From Corbicula japonica (taxonomy: Eukaryota > Mollusca > Bivalvia > Venerida > Cyrenidae), in NCBI GenBank assembly GCA_038501625.1, contig JAZAYU010000012.1, positions 8,184,001-8,248,000 of the forward strand: a stretch of DNA of 64,000 nucleotides, in the 5' to 3' direction. Position 1 is the stretch's first letter, and the number at the start of each line of letters is the position of its first letter. The notes under the pieces are model-generated. The model had not been told where the DNA came from. It searched no databases and saw only the letters and a program-made list of their open reading frames with translations. The translations under genes were made by a program, and so were the position numbers. Positions 27,601-39,600 of this stretch are shown here, piece by piece.

Positions 27601-30600
27601 TTACTTAAGATGGATCCGATTTTCAGCCATATTGTTTTGAAAATTTTGAGGTGTCAACATGAAATTATAATTGGTTATGAAAATTACCTACTATTATGTT
27701 ATTTACACTGTCTTTAATAATGATTAGAACAGAAAAAATATTTCACTCGTATAATTACTTTGTTTGCATAAGGTCCGTTCAAAGAATCGATTGAAGACTT
27801 TTGGCAGATGGTTTGGGAAGCTGATGTCAGGATGATCGTTATGTTGACAAATTTGACTGAAGGAGGAAATGTAAATACAGGGATTTAAAGCAATTTCACT
27901 TTCAGTCAAAAAAGCATATGTCACCGCGTTTTAAATTGTGGTGGTTTCATGTCATATTTCAGATGACATTTCCGGATGTATACAATGTTTTAATTGTTTA
28001 TCCATTCTAAATTATTGATGATGTTAGTTAATATTTACAATATATTTCACGCTAAACAATTGAAACAAGTTATTGAATATATGAACCGTGTCTATAACGA
28101 ATTAAGTATGGAAAACACGTTTTGTAAGAGAGGCTTTGTTAAACTGTAAATGTACAGCTATCGAAAATTAAAAACACCGAATTACTGTTTATTATTAATT
28201 TATTTAATTATTTTTCTTTAGATGCATTCCTCTTCTCTTTTATGTACTGCAAAAACTTATTATCAGATTTATAAAATATGCTATTTTTCTTTAGTCAAAA
28301 TGTTTGCGATACTGGGGAGAACATGGAATAACACAACAGTATGGGACGACACATGTTACCCTTACTCTAGAGGAAGTGTTTGCAGAGTTTGCAGTACGAC
28401 ATCTTGAAGTAAAAAATCAGGTGTTTCATTTTTCCCTGCCTTCCTAGGTGACATTAATGTTATATTGGCATTTTGTTAATTAAATGAGGAATAAACCCTC
28501 ATTTACATACAACCGCAAGACCGTGACAAAGGATTACAGCCTAACGAACGATTTCATGTGGAAATATTTCATTGTTATGTATTCGAATCTAGAACAAACC
28601 CAAAAAGCATGGATTATTCAAAGATTTGGTTTGTTTGTATTTTAAGATGTAACATTCAATGAAATAAAATTTATATTAGGCATATATTTCTCACCGTTTG
28701 ATTTCCCATCTAACGCATGCATCCGTTCTGGAATGGAAGTTTTAACTATTTTTGTATTTTACCAGAACGACATGACAACAAAAAGAAATGTTGTTCAGTA
28801 TCATTTTACTGCTTGGCCAGACGAAGGTGTTCCCGAAGTCCTGTTTGGGCTGTTGCATTTTTGGAGAAGGGTCCGACAAAATGATGAGAACAAAGACAAT
28901 TCCTGGCTTGTACATTGCAGGTAACATATCCGGTTTCCGTTTTGCGCGGAATGTTTTCATATGTGTCATCTAAGGTTGTTTAGACAAGTAAGACAGATGG
29001 AGGATCGTTGTTTTTCCGTACGTCCGTATGTTCGTCTGTTCAAATAGTTTGGGCCGTAATTTTTCACATGCTGAATGACCTGCCAAACTTAACATACACT
29101 TTACCCATATTAGACAAACAATATGTGCTCAGAACATCGACATTACAAAGGCAAGTGAAATAAACACCTAAAATTATCCTTAACGCAGCTTTTTATCACA
29201 GTTTTTAATACAATTTTCGAATCTGTTGTCTGTACGTTGTTTTAGGCAACTTTTAGGTGCTCATTCCTTTAGAGCAAAAAGGTGTATTTTTCCCATTAAA
29301 AAAAGGTGAAATATGCATATCAGGAATCGCCACATTCAGAAAAAACAGCACAAAATGGGACACAATTTTTCAATTTAAGCCTTGAACTAAAACTTGCCAA
29401 TCATCTTGGTAACGTGGTTGTTGAAAAGACTTATTTAAACAAAAAGTAAATGGCTCTGCTTGCGCAAACGACATTGGCATAAGCCTGGCAGCATCCACAT
29501 TAAGTTTACCGATATTTTCTGGGAGGCCACTGAATTTAACTATTATCATTATCCCCAAAAATCATTGGACCCTGTTGCACCGAGAGATGATTGGATAGTC
29601 GTTTGAGTCTCAATATTCTTGACCTATTATATTCCATTAACGATCATATGCGGAATTGCAAATAATTAGAGCAGCATGCAGTAGTGAATCAGTATGCCAC
29701 AGCAACCAGTACAAACGAAAACAATTTTCTTCATACCACAGAACTCCAAAATATTTCATTAGCGAAATTCATACAAAAATAGATACTTTGAATATAGACT
29801 TTCCCACTGACATGACCAGTAAACAGGCATGTCTTCCGAAGTTGCGACTTGTGCGTTGGAACAAAAAGGTGGCTAAGATCTTTATTATACATTGAAGTTA
29901 TGAACCGAGTACCAATGAACACCTGAAAATAATAAATGATAATTGTTAGGAATAATCTGTTTCTATTATATACAGTGCGGGGGTCGGTCGTACTGGACTG
30001 TTTATTGCTATAGACATTCTGTATGAACGAGGGCTACAAACTGGAAAAGTAAACGTGCATGAATGTGTCACGGATCTTCGAAGCCAGAGAACAAACATGG
30101 TTCAAACAAAGGTAAAGTGTTAAATGTTGTTTAATACTTATAACAAACATGCTCTCTCTCTCTCTCTTCCTCTCTTCTTTTTCGCTGCGTGTGGAGGCTG
30201 TGTTTTGTGAGTGTGGCGATTCCTGATATGCATATTTCCCTTTTTTAAACAGAAAACTATAAAATTGCAATTATAATAATAAGCATCTTGCATATTTTGA
30301 TAATTTTGACAATTTATCTGTAATCCTCGATTTAGAAATTATTTGTGAGCCAAAATTTGCAATGACACTTGTTATGGTAAAAAGTTGTTCCTCTCTTGAT
30401 TTTTTTAAATTTTGTTTTTAAACATATTGCATATATTCAATATAGCAGTTTTTATAATCTTCAATTAATCATAAGAAAATCTGAAAAATTGAAACACTTT
30501 CTTATTTAATAAAAGGGTAGATTTGTACAATATTTACTATGGGAAAATGCAAATTTTATATCTAATTAAGATACTATGAGGCACGTGTTCGAAAAGTAAT

Positions 30601-33600
30601 TTCATTTTATCTTTTGAAGTCGGTTATTGGATGGGTAAACAATAATTGTATAGTACATTTATAAATGTATTTTACTTTAAATAAACCATAAAACAACTAT
30701 AACTGCTCTATGTTAAAAAGTATAAGTTTACTAATTGTACTTACGTGTTTAGGAGCAGTACGCTTTTCTTTACCGGTTAATGGCCGAGTTGTTCGGCTTT
30801 CCCAGTCAACCTGTAAAGGTGGAAGATTTTGCGAGACATCTCATGACAATGTCTGAAAATGAGAGTCGAACTGGACAGACAAAGCTGTTTTACGAGTATA
30901 AGGTAGTATGTTAAATGTTTTCCATTTAAGATTATCCAAAAAATTAAGTATAATTTTATTGAGAATTACAGAAAATCTTTTTTTGATAAAATATTATAAT
31001 TTTATTGAAAGTTTGAAGTAAATCATAGCTTTTGATATATTTCTATTATTTAAACTTTAGCAAGTCCAACGAGAATTCACAATTGGAAACATTACTGCAT
31101 TAAAAACTACCAGCACAAGCGTAAATGGATCATCAGATGATTTTAGTCAGAAAAATATTGATCGTTTCTCAACTACAATCGTACAGGGACACACACACAA
31201 AAACAGACTGTCGAATATACTGGCCTGTAAGGAAACACATTTATAAAACATTTAAGAAAATTTAATCAATATGGAGTATAATTAGGATCGCTTTTTACCT
31301 GAATACTAAATACTGGTCAATGCTGTAATTTTCACCAAAAATACAACTATTAGCCTTCCGTAAAATTTGAGGCGCAGACAAATAAAAAAATAGAAATAAT
31401 TTGCTCACTAACATGAATTATTATGGTTTGCTGTCGATATAGGTTCTTTAAACAACTTTTAAATCCCCAACCTAAGGCCCCTAAGTCCTCCTTGACAGGT
31501 GCATGGGGTCAACTAACTATGTTCGTGATAATCACAGATACATGTAACCGTGACACGATTCTTTAAGAGAAAATTTATACAACTAAAATAATTGTGACAC
31601 TTTTTATTAAATACTTTGTGTTATTTTAAACAATAATATTCTTGAAATCCTATATATATATGCGATATGGGTGTCAAAATTTTATAATTATCTAATACAA
31701 TCTTTCTATATGTTGTCAATATTTTAAATGTATACAACATTTCAAATTTAAATTTTCGTATTTATGTTGCTTATTACTTGTTTCAGCTGATGAGCATCGT
31801 CCAAAACTGTCAATGTCCGTGGAAGAATGTACACACTATATAGACGCAGTGGTTATACCTGTATGATAAATTATTTCTTTTGTCCTTACAGTGTTTTAAT
31901 TTACTGCTGCTTTGACGTTCATAGTTCACAATAATATAAAATAACTATCAGTAATTGTTACCATCAAACATGAATCAAGAAACAAGAGTCGCTGGTCGCT
32001 ACAATGTGAATTATTTGGATTTAACTTTAAGGGCTCTTAAGTGTTCATTAAAGTGTTAAGATTATTTTTCAGTCGATCACTCTAGCGTAGTTTAAATTGA
32101 GTTGTATTGGCTTCGACGCCTTATTTTCTGTTAAAATCTATCAGAGATTAAAATTGTCATAGCATTTTTATTAATGATAGATCTTTTTCACAATTTAACA
32201 AAGTCTTTTGAAAGTTTGAAATATGTTTCATTAACTAGATACATCTTTTTTTATCCCCCGCCGCATACCGGCTAGGGGATATAGGAATGGTCTTCGTCCG
32301 TCCGTCCGTCCTTCCGTGCGAGCACATTTCGTGTCCGGTCCATAACTTTTCAACCCCTAGAAGGAATTTCATGAAACTTTAGTCAAATGTTCTCCCCATC
32401 AAGACAACGTGCAGAACCCATGTTCCAACCTGGCCGGCTCAATGTCAAGGTCACCAGTGGTGTTTGAGATTTGAACCATGTATTTCGTGTCCTGTTCATA
32501 TCTTCTGAACCCCTAGAAGGAATTTCATGAAACTTTAGTCAAATGTTTTCCCCATGATGACGACGTGCAGAACCCATGTTCCAACCTGGGCGGCTCAAGG
32601 TCAAGGTCACCAGTGGTGTTTGAAGATATGATACATTTTTTTCGTGTCCGGTTCATATCTTCTGAACCCCTAAAAGGAATTTCATGAAACTTTAGTCAAA
32701 TGCTCACCCTATAAAGACGATGTGCAAATCCTACGTTCCAACATGTCCGGCTCAAGGTCAAGGTCACCAGTGGTGTTTGAAGATTTGAGCCATGTACTTC
32801 ATGTCCGGTTCATATTCTCTGAACCCCTAGAAGGAATTTCATGAAACTTTAGTCAAATGCTCAGCCCATGAAGAGGATGTGCAAACCCCATGTTCCCATC
32901 TGGCCAGCTCAAGGTCAAGGTCCCCAGTGATGTTTGAAGATTTGAACTATGTAATTTGTGTCTGGTTCATATCTTTTGAACCCCTAGAATGAATATTATT
33001 ATGGCTGTTATAATGTTCCATTCAACAAACACAAAACTTTTGGTGACAGGAGTTTTAAAACAGTTGGTCCAAAATTATGGAATAAATTACCTGTAGAATT
33101 GAGAAATAGTGATTCTGTAGACACTTTTAAGAAGAATCTTAAAACACTGTTTTTCAGAAATTTCGAATCATGGTTTTAAGTGACAGTGTTATTAATCGAA
33201 CATGGAAAAACTGTGTTATCTTATTTGGCAGTGAATGGACCAATTGGATATTTTTAACTGTTTATGTACATTCTGGAAGAGACATTGTATATTATTTATT
33301 TCGTTACAGGGGATCTAAATGTTATCAAAGACTTTAGAATCCGCAATTTAATTTCAAAAGGTCCAAAATACAGAATTCCATCGGACATCGACTTTAATAC
33401 CTGTCGTGCGGAAATTGCAGAGTCTTTAAACTCTTTTTGCAATAAATGGTGTAAACGAGAACATGCTGAGCCTAATGCTCTTTCAAACTGGAAAAAACAA
33501 ATATTCAAAATAATTGACACTCGTATATCCTTCTATAAAAGAAACATAGCTTTACTACCACCTCGACCTCGTTTTAACTTTCGTCATTTGAAAAAAGGTA

Positions 33601-36600
33601 TTCAAGATTTTCACAACAAATTTGTTTTAACACCTGCTGATAAGGCTTCAAATAATGTTATTATAGTGTGACGTATACACTATATAAATATTCAAACTGA
33701 AGAGCTTAATAGCACTAATGCTTATACACTGACATCTTCATCTGAGAGTGATATTGTTACTGCACACACTCTACAAATTACAAAATTTAGAATCAGTGTT
33801 GAGCCTAAACAAGACAAAGTACCTACTATGTATTGGTTGCCTAAAATGCACAAAACACCGTACAAAGCAAGATTTATCGCTAACTTTAGTTCTTGTACTA
33901 CAACAAAGTTATCCGTGCTCTTAACATCTTGTCTTACAGCTATAAAAGAACATGTAATTAGGTATTGCGAAAAAGTTTTTGAAACTACTGGCAAAAATTT
34001 ATTTTGGTCTATAAAAAATTCAAATGACGTTTTGAAGAAACTTAAATCAAATAATTTTCAGGCGTTCTGTTTGTCCACATATGAGTTTTCTACCTTGTAT
34101 ACTTCTCTCCCTCATAATTTAATAAGAGACAAGCTAACCAGTCTCATTGAAAAAACTTTTGCTAGAGAAAATAAAACATTTATTGCTTGTAATGAACATA
34201 GGGCATTCTTTACAGATGGTTCTTATGATAATTATACTTCATGGACCTGTCAAGACCTTATCCAGGCGCTCACATTTTTATTGGATAATATTTATTTGAG
34301 ATTTGGTACCTCTATTTATAAACAAGTAACAGGCATTCCAATGGGTACTAATTGTGCACCCCTTGTTGCTGATCTGTTTTTATACTGTTATGAAAGAGAT
34401 TTCATGTTATCTCTTTCTACCGAACATCAAGATGATATTATTACAGCTTTAAACAACATCTCGAGGTACCTTGATGATTTATTAAATATAGATAATAACC
34501 ATTTTCCATCACTGGTTAATAAGATTTATCCTAAAGAACTACAGCTTAACAAAGCGAACACTTCAGAAAAGCAAGCAAACTTCCTTGATTTAAATCTATC
34601 CATCGAAAATGGTTACGTCACTACTAAAATTTATGATAAAAGAGATGATTTTAATTTTAATATAGTAAATTTTCCGTTTCTAGACGGCGATGTTCCTCGT
34701 GCAACTTCTTACGGGGTTTATATCTCACAGCTTGTTCGCTTTTCAAGAGCTTGCAACGATGTGAATGATTTCAATGAACGTAATCTTTGCATTACAGAAA
34801 AACTTTTAAAACAAGGTTATCGGTATCACAAATTAAGGAAAACCTTTTGCAAGTTTTATCGCCGATATCCAGATCTAATTCATAAATACAGCTGCAGTTT
34901 AAAATCACTATTGCAACAAGGAATTTCACAGCCAGTTTTTTATGGAGATTTAATTTATAAACTTAAGAAGATAAAAGGCGATGCAAATTTCTCCCGGTTA
35001 TTCGTAAAAACCATCTGTAAATTTAAAAAGAAAGGTTACCAACATGATATTTTACAGCGCTCTGCAGGCCTGGTGATTAACCCATCTACAGTTGATCATT
35101 ATGCTTACCTCTTTGGTTGCACGACAGTGGCAGGGGTGTAAGAGTTTATGAAAGTTTATGGGGAAATCTTTTCTTAAAAGAACCTAAAAGTTCGATTTGT
35201 TTCTTTTATCCCTGTCATCGTGTTCTTGCTGATTTTACTCCAGGTGCTCTGGTCTCGGAAAGATCATTGAGTACCCGCCCTTTGGCTTTGCAATGCTATT
35301 AAATTCTTATGTTTATATGTTTGTATGCTTTTGCATGCAACATTGTTGAGCTGATGGGTGGGTTGGAGTTATTTCACCAAGACAATTTGTACTTGTTTTG
35401 TGATACGAGAACCTGTTGGGGCAAGTGTGAGGTTGGTGCACCCTAGAACCTGGTTTAAACCCCCAGTGGCAATTTGTTTTGCCACTGACCGTTCCAAGGC
35501 GGTATCCCCAAAGGTTCTCTTGTTTATTAATTGTTGGTGGCGTCCTATTTGAATTGACAAACATATATAAAACATGCGCTCTCTCTCTCTCTCTCTCTTC
35601 CTCTCTTCTTTTTCGCTGCGTGGGGAGGCTGTGTTTTTTGAGTGTGGCGATTCCTGATATGCATATGTTGCTTTTTTGATATGTATCTTAGGTACAACGC
35701 CAGTGAATATAATGTGTAAAACTAGGCGTTTAATTAAATAAAACAGTTTCAGTTTCAGTTTCAATGAATATCATGAAACTTTTATCAAATGTTCAGCCCA
35801 TCAAGATGATGTGCAGAACCCATGTTCCTACCTGGCTGGCTCAAGGTCAAGGTCATTGAAGATGTGTACTATGTATTTTGTGTCCGGTTCATATCTTCTG
35901 AACCCCTGCAATGAATTTTATCAAACTTTAGTCAAATGTTCATTCCACCAAGATGATGTGCAGAACCCATGTTCCAACCAGGCCGGCTGAAGGTCAAGGT
36001 CACTAGTTGTCTTATAAAGTTTATATTTAACCATGTCTTTCATATTTGCTCCATTACTTCCAAACTGCTGGAGATATATTTGTTACTTTGGAATTAAGCA
36101 TCCATTACCTTTCCTATATTCCTGCATGCGGCGGGGGATAATGCTGTCGTTCCGACTACCCTGTTGTATGTGACACACTAAAACACGTTCACTCGAGAAC
36201 AATGCCATCAATGCATTAAGTAATGAAAGGTAGAATGCATTCTGGTGTTAAAAATAGCAATATTAATTTTATATCAAAATATATAATTTTTATAAAATAT
36301 GTAATATAGAAATTAAAATACAGAAATTAAAAAAAACCAACAAAACATAGATTATCAAACAGTGATGCTTTTACAAATGAAAGAACAATAATCAACGAAG
36401 ACCACATAACATTTATATTAAGAAAGAAAACCCAGTCACAAATGGAATTTTGTATTACAAGTTTAGATTTCAAACCTTCATTGCAGAGTTATGAAGATTT
36501 GCAAGCATATATTATCACAAAGTTTCCCTTGGCCAACACAACGATCGACTGTTACCGCCTTATACTTGAAAGAGGAATAAAGATAATTGTGACATTTCCT

Positions 36601-39600
36601 GAAGACATTGCAAGCAAGGTGGGTGATATCAAATTGACCATCGCTTGGAAGATTGCCACAGCTTTTCTATATATGATCTCCTCACAAATGTTCGTACCAT
36701 ATAGTGACAGAATTATTATCTTGAATCGATTATCGCGAGAACTTGATTTGGAAAATCGATTTAATGATTGATTTCAATAACAGCGTCACCATAAAAATAA
36801 TATTAATGTATCAAGCAAACTAAGAGAACAAAATATGAATCCTAAAAGGATGCTGAATGATTTTTTCAAATAACAGTCGTGAGAAATCAGAAATTAAATT
36901 CTGTTGTGTTTGAATAAAGTCGCGGTGAATTACTTCTTGAGACAGTCGCTTCTATAAAAACACCCCGATTGTCGACAAATAAAAGCGAAACGAATTAAGT
37001 AACACGCATCATTTTTAAACAATGCCAGTCATTGTTTCTGATGTCAAAAAGCAAAATTAGACTTTGTTACTTGTCAAATAATAATTTTACATGTTGTTAG
37101 ACTAAGTTGAATAGGCTCGGACGGTAATATAAAATGCCATGTTTAGTTTTAATGTTCAAAGAAAATGTGTTCACTTTGGTATAATGATATAACCATATAA
37201 ATTCAACAAACCTGTACGGTAGCTTGTACGGCTTATATTTTAGATGGTACCAGAATATTTGCCAGACGCCGGATCGTTACAGAATGGTCCTTTTACAGTT
37301 TGTTTCAAGTCAGAAATTGATCAGAGTAACTTTGTACTAAAGAAGTATACTCTACAGTATCAAGACAAAGTAAGGACTCGATAGAAATATAAAATTAAAT
37401 TAAATTTATTTAAAATAGAATAAGCTAATGCATTCATGTAGAATAACGAATCTCGTTTTCATATTCAATGCGCATACACTTCACAACCTGCAAGTTTGGA
37501 ATCGAAATTCTCTCTAAGCTATAATCAAATTCTGAAGTTTGTCAGTGATTTTTTTACCAAACATTAACTAAAATTTACTCATTAATGATTCATTTTTGAT
37601 TCGGCGTAATTTTTGTCACGCGATTTCCCAACTTGCTCTCCCCATTAAATTGATATTTCTGAAATCCACGATTCACCATTTCTTATTGCCGGATTTCTTT
37701 CAAACCTGCACAAATGATCAAGCAGGATGTGTAGATGATCGATTAAGAAAATTAATTTCTGAGATTTTTACCACCCTTTGTTTATTTCGGAAATAAAACT
37801 TTACTGGCATCACCTATTCATAAACTTGCGGTTTTCTTTCGAACTTGCATATGAACAAACAGGATGTGTAGACGTTTGCAAAGAACAGTTTTTTCCTGTT
37901 ACCATATTTAATCAGAATTATGACACTTAGGTACTCTTCATTTACTAGTTAGGAAGACCACATGTTTTTCATACCTGATACACAATTTTGTTTCAAGTCT
38001 GCAGGAGTGGTGGTATCAGTGCCCTGAGGAAACAGTGTAGTTTGTTGTCGGTGTTTTATTATGAAAGTTTCATTAAATAGCAAGTTAATAGGAAACTGTA
38101 AATTAAAGAATATTGTTTTTCTTTAGCACTACAAAAACATAACAGGAAAAATATAATTTCTTAAAGGATGAGATCATTTATAACGATTCGCTATGTATTA
38201 TGCAACTTATTTTTTCATAGAAACAGACATTGACGCAATTGGTGTACAAAGACTGGCCCGCAGATAGAACCATACCCAGTGATGAAAACTCAGTGCTTCT
38301 CTTCATCGCAGAAATCCATCAATATTATAGAGAGTCAGAGAAGAAACCTATTTTGTTCCAGTGCTGGTATATGATTTGCAATCATTCATATCGTGTTTTG
38401 CCTATAGATAAAGAAAGAAAGAAATAGAACAACAAATAAAAAAGAAGCATGAAAAAGAAAGTATATTTAACATTTGCGAGATTTTAGTTTTTTAAGGTTG
38501 ACCCTAAGGATTGTTTAAGCAGTAAGTATTCTTTAAGAGTTACCGAAAAAACTCGTTTCCCTATGGAGGGCTGGAATTTTTTAAGTATCTAAATCTCGCA
38601 CAAGGAACGATACTTTTTGTAAATTGAACGTATGAGTGTCTGACGATTCAAATGCGCGATAAGAGCACTCTATACCCTGGTTTAAACCCACAGTGCCAAT
38701 GTGCTCTGCTTTACAGCGTTCCAAGGCGGCAACCCCTCTGATTCTAAATTTTGTCTTTTTATTCGCAATTGATCAAATTATTAACGTATGCTCTCGTTAT
38801 CTCTCTACTTTTGGCTGAGTGAGAACGCTGTGTTTTCTTAATGTGGCTATTCTTGATATGAATATCACTTGTTTTCATTTTAAGCCCTATCAATTAAGTT
38901 TAGAATGATTTTCCTGGAACACGGCTTTGTTTTTTTTATTCCAGGGACGGTGTAGAAAGAAGCGGTTTGTTGGTAACTCTGATGATTATCATAGAGTATG
39001 CTAAAGTCGACAACGAAGTCTCCATTCCACAAATTGTTCGGTATTTAAAAGCACACAGAGAACAGATTATCTCGAACTTTGTAAGAAATAAAAATATTTT
39101 CTAATTTATGCTTTGCAACGATAATATTGAACTGTGTAAATGTTTAGTGAGGCTAAACCCTGGGCAGTAATACGTATTTCATTAAAGTCCATATACAGGC
39201 TCAATGAAACCGAGCCTCCAATATTTTCATATTTTTCGTGTTCGGTGACTTTTAAATGAATAGATAACTCCTAAGCCATACCAATACGGCGCCTTGCCAA
39301 CCATGTAAGAGACAGGCACAGTAAATACCATCTGTAACCCCCCTCCAAAAAAGGATCATAGTTCAAATATGCCTATATACAACCACCCACAATGATTGAC
39401 ATTCTGCATGGTTTGAAATAAGCAAATTACCATCTAGGGAGGTTATTGACTGATAAGTACACTGAATTAAAGTGAAGTGACTGTGGCCTCAAAGTTTGTT
39501 CAACTATTTCAATATCACAGTTACTGTAGTATTGTTTGAGCCTTTTGGGGTTGTTAAATGTCTTCATTCAATTTTTATTAATACCGCCCTATAAAGAGAT

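Larger units (their letters stand above)
33264..35690 (+). mobile_element. Penelope-like (provisional) RT element with R1 3' end
   Basis: Contains an RT reading frame with one nonsense codon, followed by 3' sequence (35141-35690) that matches repeat R1, including a CT microsatellite. No LTRs, RNase H or integrase. The left boundary is uncertain within about 33180-33300. Confidence 0.7.
32997..35762 (+). mobile_element. Non-LTR retrotransposon 3' end, itself interrupted
   Basis: The ends are bounded by AATGAATAT at 32988-32996 and 35763-35771, a 9-bp target duplication. The left part encodes an RT C-terminus (33033-33179). The right part (about 35697-35762) is a 3' tail ending in three CAGTTT-type repeats. 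The middle is occupied by the RT element at about 33264-35690. Confidence 0.72.
32252..36140. mobile_element. TIR-type element with 157-bp internal repeats, host of nested insertions
   Basis: TATCCCCCGCCGCAT at 32252-32266 is repeated in inverted orientation at 36126-36140. Inside, a unit with TTCGTGTCCGGTTCATATCT and CCCCTAGAAGGAATTTCATG recurs at 32331, 32487, 32644, 32801 and 32958 (period 156-157 bp), and again around 35880. A TA on each side could be a target duplication. No transposase is seen, so it is non-autonomous; it could be a Helitron-like rather than a cut-and-paste element. Confidence 0.7.

Noticed and set aside
33722..33994. 90-codon - strand frame over the RT region
   Set aside because: It is antisense to a clear RT reading frame and has no motif of its own.
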